39,363 bases of DNA from Ruthenibacterium lactatiformans (GTDB lineage Bacteria > Bacillota > Clostridia > Oscillospirales > Ruminococcaceae), in assembly GCF_000949455.1 (NCBI RefSeq), contig NZ_JXXK01000034.1:1-39363 (forward strand). Reading direction: 5' to 3'. The position numbers were made by a program, and so were the translations under genes. Below the pieces are notes generated by a model. That model saw nothing but the letters and a program-made list of their open reading frames with translations. It was not told where the DNA came from and did not search any database. Numbering within the stretch: position 1 is the first letter of the stretch; each line of letters opens with the position of its first letter. This document shows, in pieces, positions 6,274-14,943 of the stretch.

Positions 6274-8630
6274 AAACAGTAAAAAGGAAGACGGTGCGGC
6301 AGGGGACGCGCCGGATGATCAACGCGCAGGCTGTCACGCCATACGGCCTGCTCACATACCGGGGCGGGGAGACAGCCTTTTTCCTGCTGCGCCCGACGTG
6401 CATCTCCGTATTGCCGGAGGACGCTCTCGCGGCGCGGGTCGGGGCGCTGGTGACGTTGTTCAAAAGCCAGCCGGAGCTGGAGATCCTGTGCCTCAATTCG
6501 CGGGAAAGCTTTGCCAACAATACACGGTATCTGGAGGCCCGCATCGGAGAAGAAGAAAACCCGTACATTGCGGATCTGTTGGAAAAAGATAAGGCGCACC
6601 TGGGCAGCGTACAGCTTCAGACCGCGACCGCGCGGGAATTTGTGCTGGCGGTGCGGCTGGAGGCTGTGCGGGAAAAAGAAAAGTATCCGTATCTGGCACG
6701 TGTGGAAAAGCTCATCCGGGACCAGGGCTTCGATGTTCGGCGCGCGGACCTGGACGATGTGAAGCGGCTGATGGCGGTATATTTTGTACAGGACTTCACA
6801 AGCGAGCACTATGACGATTTTGACGGCCAGCGGTGGGTGGAATGGACGGGTGTGCAGGCGGACAGAAAAGCGCCGGACAGTGCGTCGCAGGAAGCGGCGG
6901 TCAAGGAATTTCTGGACCTTGCCGCGCCGTCCGTGCTGCGGTTTGAAACGGACCGGTTCATCTGCGGAAATACATACCGGTGCGTGTGGGCGGTGCGGGG
7001 ATATCCGGCTTCGACCACGGAACAGGCCCTTTTGCACAGGCTGGGTGAAAAGGCGGGCGTATCCGTGCACATCTATACGCGCCGCGTTACGCCGGCGGAG
7101 GAGAAAAAGATATTGCAGAATGCGGATAAGGCGAACCGTCTGAAGGCGGGAAATACCGGGAACGTGCAGGATGTGGTGGAAGCGGAGAGCAACCTGCAGG
7201 ACATGGCGGCAATGCTGACGCTTGCGCACCGGAACCAGGAGCCGTTTCTGCACACGGCTGTATTCATTGAGATGATCGCAAACGATCCGGAGCACCTGCG
7301 GATGCTGCAGAGCGAGGTAGAGGCGGAGCTGAACTGCTGCAAGATCAGCGCCGACCATCTGCTTCTGCGCCAGAAGCAGGGCTTCCAGTCCGTGATGCCG
7401 AGCGGATGGAACGCGTTCGGCACGCAGTATGAGCGGGTACTGCCCGCGTCCAGCGCCGCAAATCTGTATCCCATGTGCTATTCAGGCAAAACAGATCCCC
7501 GTGGCTTCCTGCTGGGACGGGACAAGTACGGCAGCAATGTTATCATCGACTTCGACCGGCGCACGGGCGGCCGAACCAACAGCAGCGTCCTCATCCTGGG
7601 CAACAGCGGGCAGGGCAAGAGCCATCTGCTGCGCCTGCTGGTCATCAACGCGCTGGAGGCGGGAAAGAAAGTTTTGCTTCTGGACGCGGAGGACGAATAC
7701 CGGGAGCTGACGCGGAATCTCGGCGGCATGTACGTGGATTGCTCGGGAGGAAAGGCAATGATCAATCCGCTGGAGCCGAAAAGATGGGATGCGGACGGGA
7801 CAGGCACGGTGCTGGCGCAGCACATTTCTTTTCTGCGCGACTGGCTGCGGAGCTACAAGCCGCTCACCGATGCACAGGCTGATACGGTGGAGATCCTGCT
7901 GGAACAGCTGTATCGGGAACGCGGCATCACAAAGGAGACCGACATGTCCGTGCTCCGGCATGAAGATTTCCCGCTCCTCTGTGAGCTGTACGCACTGCTG
8001 GAAAGGCAGGCGGGTGGAAGCGGAGTGTTTACGGATGAAACGCTGCGGGAGCTTCGGCTCCATCTGCATTCGCTTTGCGTGGGGCCGGACAGCCTGTATT
8101 TCAACGGCCACACCAACATTGGCTCAGGCCGGTTCGTCACATTCGGTGTAAAATCCCTGCTGGAAGCGGGGCAGAACCTGCGCGACGCGATGCTGTTCAA
8201 TATTTTCAGCTATATGAACAATGAACTGCTCTGTGCCGGAAATACTGTCGCGGCCATTGATGAACTGTACCTGTATCTCAACAACAAAACAGCCATCGGA
8301 TACATCCGGGCGTGCATGAAGCGGGCGAGGAAGAAAGAGTCCTCCCTGCTGCTGGCCAGCCAGAATGTCGAGGATTTTCTGCTGCCGGAGGCGGCGGAAC
8401 TGACAAAGCCGCTGTTCAGCATTCCGGCGTACCAGTTCCTGTTCCATCCGGGAACTGTGGACGGGGGAAAATACCGGGAAGCGCTGCAGCTGGAAGAATG
8501 TGAATATGGCGTGGTCAGGAGCTGTGCGCGGGGAAACTGCCTGTTCAAATGCGGGGACGAGCGGTACAACCTTCTTGTGAAGACGCCGCCGCACAAGCTG
8601 CGGTGCTATGGCACGGCGGGCGGACGCTGA
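6270..8630 (+). CDS. VirB4-family conjugation ATPase
   Basis: The ATG overlaps the preceding stop (ATGA). The 786-aa product has an N-terminal VirB4 domain (~1-400) and a C-terminal RecA-like ATPase. Walker A is GNSGQGKS near residues 444-451, the VLLLDAEDEYRELT block follows, Walker B is AAIDELYLYL near 660, and an arginine/glutamine sensor region KESSLLLASQNVEDF lies near 690. The length is normal for VirB4/TrsE/TcpF-type proteins of Gram-positive conjugative systems. It powers pilus/channel assembly and substrate transfer at the inner membrane. It has no membrane helices of its own and would rely on the VirB3-like partner encoded just upstream. Confidence 0.93.
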   Translation: MKTVKRKTVRQGTRRMINAQAVTPYGLLTYRGGETAFFLLRPTCISVLPEDALAARVGALVTLFKSQPELEILCLNSRESFANNTRYLEARIGEEENPYIADLLEKDKAHLGSVQLQTATAREFVLAVRLEAVREKEKYPYLARVEKLIRDQGFDVRRADLDDVKRLMAVYFVQDFTSEHYDDFDGQRWVEWTGVQADRKAPDSASQEAAVKEFLDLAAPSVLRFETDRFICGNTYRCVWAVRGYPASTTEQALLHRLGEKAGVSVHIYTRRVTPAEEKKILQNADKANRLKAGNTGNVQDVVEAESNLQDMAAMLTLAHRNQEPFLHTAVFIEMIANDPEHLRMLQSEVEAELNCCKISADHLLLRQKQGFQSVMPSGWNAFGTQYERVLPASSAANLYPMCYSGKTDPRGFLLGRDKYGSNVIIDFDRRTGGRTNSSVLILGNSGQGKSHLLRLLVINALEAGKKVLLLDAEDEYRELTRNLGGMYVDCSGGKAMINPLEPKRWDADGTGTVLAQHISFLRDWLRSYKPLTDAQADTVEILLEQLYRERGITKETDMSVLRHEDFPLLCELYALLERQAGGSGVFTDETLRELRLHLHSLCVGPDSLYFNGHTNIGSGRFVTFGVKSLLEAGQNLRDAMLFNIFSYMNNELLCAGNTVAAIDELYLYLNNKTAIGYIRACMKRARKKESSLLLASQNVEDFLLPEAAELTKPLFSIPAYQFLFHPGTVDGGKYREALQLEECEYGVVRSCARGNCLFKCGDERYNLLVKTPPHKLRCYGTAGGR

Positions 8631-8717
8631 CGGACGGAGCGGAAACATTTTGTTGGTTCTGATACTACCTTTTTCCCGGACCGTGTGGTAATGTTGGTGC
8701 TGCAGGAGGTGCGGAAA

Positions 8718-8930
8718 ATGGATACACAGAAATTCCCGCCGTGCCCGTATTGCGGGAGTACAGAGATGCGGACCGGATTTCAGACCTATGAGGCGACCGT
8801 GAAGAAACAGCGCGGGAGTATGATGGGCGGCAGCGCGCTGCAGCATCTGTTCTGCGGCCGGTGCGGCATGGTGGCCGCGTCGCGGGTGCTGCGGCCGGAA
8901 ACATTCGACAGCGCTGTCGGCAGATGGTAA
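8718..8930 (+). CDS. small zinc-ribbon protein
   Basis: The ATG at 8718 follows AGGAGGTGCGGAAA; the longer in-frame GTG start has no ribosome site. The 70-aa product contains two CxxC pairs (CPYC near residue 8 and CGRC near residue 47), a classical four-cysteine zinc ribbon. It has no other recognised domain. Such small zinc-ribbon proteins are frequent accessory genes on conjugative elements. It could bind nucleic acid or a protein partner. It is the last gene before an intrinsic terminator, so it closes the secretion operon. Confidence 0.7.
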   Translation: MDTQKFPPCPYCGSTEMRTGFQTYEATVKKQRGSMMGGSALQHLFCGRCGMVAASRVLRPETFDSAVGRW

Positions 8931-8941
8931 GTAAACAGGGC

Positions 8942-8982
8942 GGGGCGGCAGGACGGTTTTCCATGCCGCCCCATATTTTTTT
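8942..8982 (+). terminator. intrinsic terminator of the secretion operon
   Basis: Stem GGGGCGGCA / TGCCGCCCC (9 bp, perfect), 13-nt loop, followed by ATATTTTTTT. It lies 11 bp after the zinc-ribbon stop codon and separates the VirB operon from the IS110 insertion. Confidence 0.85.
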
Positions 8983-9139
8983 AGTCCAATGGTATGAAGT
9001 CAAGAGGGTGATAGAAGAAAAATCTGAGGAAAAGCGTGCCGAAACGGTCATGTAGGGAACAAAAAGGCAACACCAAACTAAACCCTGCCCCTGAAGATTT
9101 TTGAAACAGGGCCTATGCATCAGAGCAGCAAGCGTCAGC

Positions 9140-10366
9140 TCAGCCCTCCGGCGGGATATACAGGCGGTTGTCCTTCAGCAGTCGGAAGACCAACCGAACC
9201 AGTTTTCTGGCAGTTAAGGCGAGTGCGCGTTTGTGCTGGAACTGGTTGACCTCGTGGAACTTGAGGTCGTAGTAGCGCCGAAACTCGGAGTCGCATCTTC
9301 TCACGGAGTTGGCGGCTTCCAGCAGGTAGTAGCGGAGATAGCGGTTGCCAGATTTGATCAGGTGGGTATGTTCGGCCTCGAAATCACCGGACTGGTGCTG
9401 CGTCCAGACAAGGCCGGCGTACTTGGCAACGGAGGCCTGGGAGTTGAAGCGGCGGACATCGCCAATTTCGGCGATGATACCGGCAGAGTAGACCTTGCCA
9501 ATACCCGGAATGGATGTCAGGGTGTTTGGGATAATTTCAAACTGCTGCTCAATGGCTTTCTCCAAAACCTTGACCTGCGCCTTCAAAGCTCGCATAGAGG
9601 CGATTGAGACGGACATTGCCTGGTTGACGGTATCGTTCACTGTTTTAGGCAGGCGGTAAGAACCTTTGGCTGCGGCCTGTATTGCCTTTGCAGCGGCCTC
9701 CGAGTCAGCAAACCGCCCACGACCAGCTTCGGTAATGAATGCCGTCAGCTCGTCCAAATCGGCGTCAGCCAGCTCGTCCACAGTTTCAAACCGCTCCATG
9801 AGCGCGATGGTGGTTGCGCTGGAGTTTGCAATATCCTTGTTCTGGGCCATGCCGGAGCATTTGAGAAACAGGTAGTTGGCAAACCGCTGCTTCTCACGGG
9901 TCATGTTTTGAATGACGTCAAATCTGGCTCTGGTGAGGGTCCGCAACGCTTTGTAGCGGTAATCGTCCATGTAGACCTCCTTGCCGATCCGGCCGAAACG
10001 GAGATGGTCGGCAATCACAAAGGCGTCCACCCAGTCGTTCTTCGGCAGGTCTGGATATGCTTCCTTGAATTTTTTGACCTGCTTCGGATTGAGGACATGG
10101 ATCTTCCGCTGGAACTGGCTCAGGCCGCCATCCTCCCGGAGTGCATAAACCAGACTGTCTCCGTAGATGGAAGTGGCCTCCAGACCAATCACCACATCGC
10201 AGAGCTGCATGGAATGCAGTGCCGACACGATTCTCTCTGACAACAGTTTAGCACCGCCAAGGTTGTTTTGCACGGAAAAGCTGCTGTGCTTGCTGCCGTC
10301 CGGTTTCATCAGATAGGCAACATTGTTTCTGCTGCTCACATCAATGCCAACAAATAGTGGGTTCAC
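9140..10366 (-). CDS. IS110-family transposase (DEDD + Transposase_20)
   Basis: The GTG at 10366 follows AGGAGGTGAAAAT; the same frame continues upstream to 10528 but that part lies in the leader and has no ribosome site. The product (408 aa) has the N-terminal RuvC-like DEDD domain (FVGIDVSSRNN at ~5-15, GLEATSIYGDSLVYAL at ~60-75, NDWVDAFVIADHLRFGR near 110) and a C-terminal Transposase_20 domain (LTSIPGIGKVYSAGIIAEIG near 280) with the conserved serine region KSGNRYLRYYLLEAAN near 345. IS110 enzymes recombine DNA with a guide-like bridge RNA encoded in the element leader. All signature residues appear present, so it is likely active. Confidence 0.93.
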   Translation of the reverse strand: MNPLFVGIDVSSRNNVAYLMKPDGSKHSSFSVQNNLGGAKLLSERIVSALHSMQLCDVVIGLEATSIYGDSLVYALREDGGLSQFQRKIHVLNPKQVKKFKEAYPDLPKNDWVDAFVIADHLRFGRIGKEVYMDDYRYKALRTLTRARFDVIQNMTREKQRFANYLFLKCSGMAQNKDIANSSATTIALMERFETVDELADADLDELTAFITEAGRGRFADSEAAAKAIQAAAKGSYRLPKTVNDTVNQAMSVSIASMRALKAQVKVLEKAIEQQFEIIPNTLTSIPGIGKVYSAGIIAEIGDVRRFNSQASVAKYAGLVWTQHQSGDFEAEHTHLIKSGNRYLRYYLLEAANSVRRCDSEFRRYYDLKFHEVNQFQHKRALALTARKLVRLVFRLLKDNRLYIPPEG

Positions 10367-10648
10367 ATTTTCACCTCCTACTCGCATGGAGATTTCAGAC
10401 CAGCAGACTTTGAGATACCCATGATAACCGGAGCATCCGCAACCTCGCGTATCAGAATCATTCCGGAGAAGGCCAATGCGATAGCCCTCACTGCTGAAAG
10501 GGCGGCCTTGCTTCCGGCAAACAGCCAATGAGTTTGCAGCTAACTTCCAGCTCAGGGGAACTGACTAAAAATGAAGCAGCCTTGCGGCTCGACCAGGGGG
10601 GAAAGAACTTGACCCTGCTGTCCTACAGCTATTGTATCACGGGCATCT
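10367..10648 (-). ncRNA. candidate bridge-RNA region of the IS110 element
   Basis: This ~280-bp leader between the element end and the transposase start encodes no supported protein. In IS110 elements of this layout the leader is transcribed into a structured bridge RNA whose loops pair with target and donor DNA. I did not derive the fold. The assignment rests on position and on the family's known biology. Confidence 0.4.
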
Positions 10649-10707
10649 CAGGGCCTGCTGATACCTGATTTATTAACTTTGAAACTTATTATACGAGGGG
10701 GGATGTT

Positions 10708-11856
10708 TTGGCAGGACCGGTTACAGCAGTATATTGGATCCGGAGAGCCGCCGCGCTTGCGGGAAATGAGAAGACAGGAAATGCCGTGGGGACGATCCTC
10801 ACGGCATTTTTGCTTCCGTTCATCCTCATCATCGTGTGCCTGTGCGGGATGATGGACGCCGCGGCGGACCACAACCGTGCGGCCGTGGAATGGTGCTTTG
10901 GAGACGGGGCCATCCCTGCCGCGGTGCCGGAGGAGTACGCGGGGCATATTACACAGATGCGCGCGTGCTTTGCTGTATTGGACGGCGCGGTGGGAAAACT
11001 CAATGCGGAGCTGGAAGAAGGTTCTGTCCCGCTTCGCGCCAACCGAGTGAAAGCAGACTTTTTTGCGCTGAATTTCGGAGCGCCGGATCTGACGCTCCGC
11101 CAGGGCCAGGCGGAGTCTTTCGCGGGCTGCTATGTCAGCGAAGCGGTGCATATACGTACTGTGGAAGTGCCGAATCCGGAATACGACCCGCCGGAGGATG
11201 AAGAGGAGCTTGAGGATTATGACGTTCCGAAGACCATCGAAGTGGAACAGGAATATATGGTGACCGTTCCGGAAAAGGATATGGCCGTTGTTTACGCCCG
11301 GCTCCACGCCCTGCTGGGCGCGGAGTTCCCGGAGCAGTGGCGGGCAAACGCCGCGGAGATATTCTATCTGGCGGAATATGGCGCCGATGCGGTGGGCGGC
11401 ATGAGCGACGGGCTGATAGCGGGCCTCGTGCAGGACGACAGCCCGGAGTACATCGGCGGGGCATTTGTCAGTCCCCTTGCCGGAGGCTGGAAAAACCGGG
11501 TGACGTCTGAAATGGGCGGACGGTACAGCCCGATTACAGGAAAATGGGAAGGCCACCGGGGCCTTGACATGGCCGCGCCGAAAGGAACGGAGATCCGCGC
11601 AGCGGCAAATGGGACCGTTCTGCTGGCGCGGTACGGCCATGCGAGTTATGGGAACTATGTGGTGGTCGGTCATGGCGGCGGCGTTACAACGCTGTACGCG
11701 CATTGCTCCGCGCTGAACGTTACGGTGGGACAGGCGGTGTCTGCCGGAGACGTCGTTGCCTTTGTGGGCAGCACGGGAGATTCCACGGGCGATCATCTGC
11801 ATCTGGAGGTGAATGACAATGGAACGTTGAAAAATCCAAGAGAGTATCTGCCCTGA
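10708..11856 (+). CDS. membrane-anchored M23 (LytM-type) peptidase for conjugation
   Basis: TTG start behind GAGGGGGG. The 382-aa product has one N-terminal membrane helix (GTILTAFLLPFILIIVCLCG, ~residues 29-48), a ~220-residue extracellular region with an acidic Pro-rich spacer (near 155-170), and a C-terminal M23 domain. The metal ligands are visible: HRGLDMAAP near residue 283, YAH in the GGVTTLYAH block, and HLHLEV near 364. It cleaves peptidoglycan peptides and would open the wall for the secretion channel, the job of the lysozyme/NlpC-P60 hydrolases encoded next to VirB4 in other ICEs. The IS110 element now separates it from the virB4 operon. Confidence 0.9.
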   Translation: MAGPVTAVYWIRRAAALAGNEKTGNAVGTILTAFLLPFILIIVCLCGMMDAAADHNRAAVEWCFGDGAIPAAVPEEYAGHITQMRACFAVLDGAVGKLNAELEEGSVPLRANRVKADFFALNFGAPDLTLRQGQAESFAGCYVSEAVHIRTVEVPNPEYDPPEDEEELEDYDVPKTIEVEQEYMVTVPEKDMAVVYARLHALLGAEFPEQWRANAAEIFYLAEYGADAVGGMSDGLIAGLVQDDSPEYIGGAFVSPLAGGWKNRVTSEMGGRYSPITGKWEGHRGLDMAAPKGTEIRAAANGTVLLARYGHASYGNYVVVGHGGGVTTLYAHCSALNVTVGQAVSAGDVVAFVGSTGDSTGDHLHLEVNDNGTLKNPREYLP

Positions 11857-11891
11857 CACAAATACATTTGATGATACGGGAGCGTGGTAAA

Positions 11892-13085
11892 TTGAAAGTA
11901 CAATTGAACTGGAAAGAATCAAGCTACAGCAAGCTGCCGGAGCTGCATATTGCCGCTTCGGAGATCGTGAGCGATGAGATGTTTGAACAGATGCAGGCAC
12001 ATCCGCTGTGGGATCACGACGTGATCCAAAAGCATATACAGGATATGCGCAGCGTGGCCGGAGGGGAATACTGTCTTCTGATCGCGCCCGAGAATGGAAC
12101 GGACGGCCTGCTCGTCCGCTCAGAGGGAAGTTCCTGTGCGCGGTATTCCGCCTACATCCCCGGCGGGCGGCTGATGACGCTGGTCACGCCGGAGCTGGAG
12201 CGGGCATTACGCAGATGCGAAACAGCAGCCAAAGAGGCCGTGCGGCGGGAATGCGTGCAGACGCTGACGGGAAAGTGGACGTGTTCCCTTGCTGAACTGG
12301 ACGCGGCGTTTGGAGCAGGGCTGCAGGAAAACAAAATACTGGCGGAACTTTTTTGTGACAGGCTGGCCCGGCAGGCGGAAGTGACGTCGGCATATTTGGA
12401 AGGAGATATGCTGCGAGTCGGATTCCGACCGGAATATTGTCCGCGGCTTGAGAATCGTGGAAGGATCCGTGTCCTGCGGGCTGAACCGGGCGGGCCTGTA
12501 CGGGAGCTCCAAATCGAAAACCGGCTGGAAGCATTCCAGAAAAGCGTAAGGGGAAACATCGAATGCGTAGGGCTGAAGGACGGCGCGGTCCTGATCTGCG
12601 ATGATGAGGGAAAGCTGAAGGGGCTGCGTCCCAACCGCAGGTTGGGCGGAGATCTGATCGTCGGGACGTTTCTCATCGCGGGCGTGGATGCGGAGGGCGA
12701 TTTCTGCTCACTTACGGAAACGCAGGCGGAACGTTGGAAAAAGGAACTGGCAGAGCCGCTCAAGAATATCGAGAGCCTGGTGCAGCTGAGGGACCTTTTG
12801 CAAATTGGACTGCCGGACAATACATATCTTGTGCACCGGGACGCCGATATTGGAGTATGTCCTGCCGACGGCCTGCGGCTGGATGCGCTGCCGGAAAAAT
12901 TTCAGACAGCATGGAACGATGTTCTGGCCGCGCAGGTATGCTGGATCAGACAGGGCGCATATGGGCCGGAGATAGTCCTGGCCGGTGTGGATCCGCAGCG
13001 TGTCTATGACTTTTCCTTTATGCTGATAGAAGAAATCGATGAATGCCCCGGGCAGGCTGCGGCGCCGGGGCTGAGTATGGAGTAA
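11892..13085 (+). CDS. DUF3846-containing conjugative-element protein, multi-domain
   Basis: The TTG at 11892 follows GGGAGCGTGG; an earlier ATG (11871) in frame lacks a ribosome site. The product is 397 aa. The N-terminal ~120 residues (IVSDEMFEQMQAHPLWDHDV...) resemble a small domain frequent on clostridial elements (possibly DUF6329). The central block at ~195-275 (VRELQIENRLEAFQKSVRG, then CDDEGKLKGLRPNRRLGGD and VGTFLIAG) matches DUF3846. The last ~50 residues (WNDVLAAQVCWIRQG... RVYDFSFML) recur as the stand-alone protein at 15446-15652. No enzymatic motif is seen. It is probably an accessory or anti-defence type protein, which is inference. Confidence 0.65.
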   Translation: MKVQLNWKESSYSKLPELHIAASEIVSDEMFEQMQAHPLWDHDVIQKHIQDMRSVAGGEYCLLIAPENGTDGLLVRSEGSSCARYSAYIPGGRLMTLVTPELERALRRCETAAKEAVRRECVQTLTGKWTCSLAELDAAFGAGLQENKILAELFCDRLARQAEVTSAYLEGDMLRVGFRPEYCPRLENRGRIRVLRAEPGGPVRELQIENRLEAFQKSVRGNIECVGLKDGAVLICDDEGKLKGLRPNRRLGGDLIVGTFLIAGVDAEGDFCSLTETQAERWKKELAEPLKNIESLVQLRDLLQIGLPDNTYLVHRDADIGVCPADGLRLDALPEKFQTAWNDVLAAQVCWIRQGAYGPEIVLAGVDPQRVYDFSFMLIEEIDECPGQAAAPGLSME

Positions 13086-13092
13086 TGCAGAT

Positions 13093-13686
13093 ATGCTGAA
13101 AAAGCCCGGCCTGGAAGAACTGGTGCGTGAGCTGGAAAGGGACTACGCCCGGTGGGAACAGGTATATATGGCGGGATCAAAAGATCCGTTCTGGCCGGAC
13201 GGCGTGAATGCAAACCTGTGCAGGGATCATATCCTCTGCGGCAAAAGACGAATACGGGAACTGTATCCGGATGCGGAAATGCCGGAAATATATTACTGGC
13301 CGCTGCCTCAGAAACTTCCCGCGGAATATATGGCGCGAAAAGAAGAAATCCGGTCGGCTGCTTTACGGTCATATACCCGGTACATATCGGATGAAAATTT
13401 CTGTTTTATCCGGAACCATGTGGAGCGGATTCCTGAAACGGATGCTTTGCGCGGTATACTGGACGCACTACTTGCACGGGCCGATGTTCTGAAGGATGCG
13501 GTTTTGAGCGGGGACTATGTGGCGATGCGCAGATATGCGGACGCAGGAAGCCTGTTGGCTTCATTGAAGTCGGGAGCGGAACGGCTCGGGGATTGGGAGC
13601 CTCCGGAGCAGGAGCAGCTTGATCTGTTTACAGATTATAGCCCGGACGGGATACAGGACGAAGAAAGTATGTCCATGAGCATGTAG
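13093..13686 (+). CDS. conserved conjugative-element protein, function unknown
   Basis: ATG start 7 bp after the previous stop, within an evident operon. The 197-aa product has the segment DPFWPDGVNANLCRDHILC followed by basic residues (GKRRIRELYPD), a signature I associate with an unnamed family on clostridial conjugative elements. The C-terminal half is helical (FIRNHVERIPETDALRGILD). The tail has a short PEQEQLDLFTDY motif resembling a peptide that binds the beta-clamp or another hub (QLDLF), then a Met/Ser-rich end. No catalytic motif is visible. A sliding-clamp contact would be consistent with a DNA-processing role, but this is speculation from one short motif. Confidence 0.6.
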   Translation: MLKKPGLEELVRELERDYARWEQVYMAGSKDPFWPDGVNANLCRDHILCGKRRIRELYPDAEMPEIYYWPLPQKLPAEYMARKEEIRSAALRSYTRYISDENFCFIRNHVERIPETDALRGILDALLARADVLKDAVLSGDYVAMRRYADAGSLLASLKSGAERLGDWEPPEQEQLDLFTDYSPDGIQDEESMSMSM

Positions 13687-13698
13687 GGGGGATATATT

Positions 13699-13956
13699 TT
13701 GAGCAAAGTAACATTTGAAACGGAACTGAATGATGAGGCGCTGGGCGCGCTCAAGAGCTATCTGGCGAAGAGAAACGAACAGCTGGACATGCGGCTCAGC
13801 GAACAGCTCGAAAAGCTGTACGCAGCCACAGTGCCCGCGGCAGTGCGGGAATATCTGGGTGAAAAGAACGGGACGCCGGTGCGGCGCAGCGCGGCGCGGC
13901 CAAGGCGTGCCGCGCCCGCGGCCGGTCATGCTGTGGGAAATCAGCCGGCTGAATGA
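13699..13956 (+). CDS. DUF6103-like small protein
   Basis: TTG start after GGGGGG with 7-nt spacing. The 85-aa product has an N-terminal strand-helix segment (KVTFETELNDEALGALKSYL), a helical middle ending EKLYAATVPAAVREYL, and a basic Ala/Pro/Arg-rich tail. The TVPA-xREYL motif is typical of DUF6103 proteins, which resemble small ribbon-helix-helix or CopG-like proteins. The name is from memory. It overlaps the amidoligase start by 4 bp (ATGA), so it is translationally coupled to it. Confidence 0.6.
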   Translation: MSKVTFETELNDEALGALKSYLAKRNEQLDMRLSEQLEKLYAATVPAAVREYLGEKNGTPVRRSAARPRRAAPAAGHAVGNQPAE

Positions 13957-14921
13957 GAGACCTCCGGTACGGCATCGAGATCGAAATGACCGGGCTGAGC
14001 CGCGGAAAAGCGGCGGAGACCCTGGCGGGATTTTTTGGAACGCGGGCGGAACACACCGGCGGCAGCTATGACGCATACGCAGTGCGGGACGCACAGGACC
14101 GTGTGTGGAAGCTTGTATCGGACGGGAGCATCCAGACGCAGAAAAAGGTGCGTGGGCAAACCGTTTATGCAGACAGCACATACAGCGTGGAGCTGGTAAG
14201 CCCGGTTTGTGTCTATGAGGACATTGGAACCATTCAGGAGATCGTGCGGGCGCTGCGAAGGAACAACGCGCTGGTCAATGACAGCTGCGGGATCCATGTC
14301 CATGTTGGGGCGGAAAAATTTGACGCGCAGCATCTGCGGAACATCACGAATATTATGGCCAGCAAGGAGGAGCTCATCTACAAAGCCCTGCAGGTGGACC
14401 TGAACCGTTCTCAAGATTACTGCCGGAGGGTCGAACAGCGGTTTCTGCGGCAGGTAAACGAGCAGAAGCCGCAGAGTCTGGATCGTTTCAAAAGCATCTG
14501 GTACAACGGGCGGGACGGGAGCAATGTGCATTATCACGCAAGCCGGTACCACGCGTTGAATCTTCATTCCGTGTTCCAGAAAGGCACGGTGGAGTTCCGT
14601 ATGTTCAATTCCACGCTGCATGCGGGAAAAGTGAAGACGTACATACAGTTCAGCCTTGCCATCGCCAATCAGGCGCTGACGCAGCGCAATGCCCGTGCGG
14701 CGCCGACGCGCACGACCAATGACCGGTATACGTTCCGGACATGGCTGCTGCGGCTGGGAATGATCGGCCCGGAGTTTGAAACGGCGCGGTTTCATCTGCT
14801 CAGCCATCTGGAGGGGAACATCGCGTGGCGCGACCCGTCGCAGCTCATTCGGGAACAGGAAGAACAGACACAGCACGCCCCGGCGCAGGAACCGGTTCCT
14901 GCACCGGGGCTTTCATTGTAA
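13953..14921 (+). CDS. amidoligase family protein (COOH-NH2 ligase)
   Basis: The ATG overlaps the previous stop. The 322-aa product shows the amidoligase hallmarks: RYGIEIEMTGLSRG at residues ~5-18 (the first acidic ATP/metal-binding strand), WKLVSDGSI near 50 (Asp in the second strand), VELVSPV near 75, CGIHVHVGAE near 110, and GTVEFRMFNSTLHAGKV near 210. Families of this fold join a carboxylate to an amine in an ATP-dependent reaction, and some modify peptides or cell-wall components. The next gene is a gamma-glutamylcyclotransferase, a known partner of amidoligases, so the two probably act on gamma-glutamyl-type bonds. The substrate is unknown. The C-terminal Gln/Pro-rich tail overlaps a strong inverted repeat. 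Confidence 0.88.
   Translation: MRDLRYGIEIEMTGLSRGKAAETLAGFFGTRAEHTGGSYDAYAVRDAQDRVWKLVSDGSIQTQKKVRGQTVYADSTYSVELVSPVCVYEDIGTIQEIVRALRRNNALVNDSCGIHVHVGAEKFDAQHLRNITNIMASKEELIYKALQVDLNRSQDYCRRVEQRFLRQVNEQKPQSLDRFKSIWYNGRDGSNVHYHASRYHALNLHSVFQKGTVEFRMFNSTLHAGKVKTYIQFSLAIANQALTQRNARAAPTRTTNDRYTFRTWLLRLGMIGPEFETARFHLLSHLEGNIAWRDPSQLIREQEEQTQHAPAQEPVPAPGLSL
14877..14913 (+). terminator. inverted repeat, possible weak terminator, overlapping the end of the amidoligase gene
   Basis: 17-bp arms around CAGGAACC/GGTTCCTG with one mismatch (C14884/A14903), followed by TTT. The structure lies within the last codons of the amidoligase gene, so it may attenuate read-through into the cyclotransferase gene. 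The T-run is only three bases long. Confidence 0.4.
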
Positions 14922-14943
14922 CGGGGGGAGGATGCTTATATAT

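Larger units (their letters stand above)
9107..10656 (-). mobile_element. IS110-family insertion sequence (probably intact)
   Basis: The element is a single transposase gene on the - strand with a ~280-bp noncoding leader, as in IS110 elements, which lack terminal inverted repeats. The octamer CAGGGCCT occurs at 9107-9114 and again at 10649-10656, bracketing the transposase and leader. If these are the recombined core copies, the element is ~1.54 kb and the empty site would read TTTTTGAAACAGGGCCTGCT. The transposase reading frame is uninterrupted. It lies between the secretion-operon terminator and the M23 peptidase gene, so it has broken no gene but may separate the downstream operon from its original promoter. 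The exact ends are inferred. Confidence 0.65.

Noticed and set aside
10367..10528. N-terminal extension of the IS110 transposase
   Set aside because: The extension translates the leader and has no family similarity; the GTG at 10366 has the ribosome site and begins the conserved domain.
10648..12000. 450-aa open frame on the - strand
   Set aside because: Antisense to the M23 peptidase gene; no ribosome site or domain, and the M23 frame has clear active-site motifs.
14932..14943. ATG at 14932 as the cyclotransferase start
   Set aside because: It lies one base from the GGGGGGAG site, too close to be used; the ATG at 14944 matches the family N-terminus.
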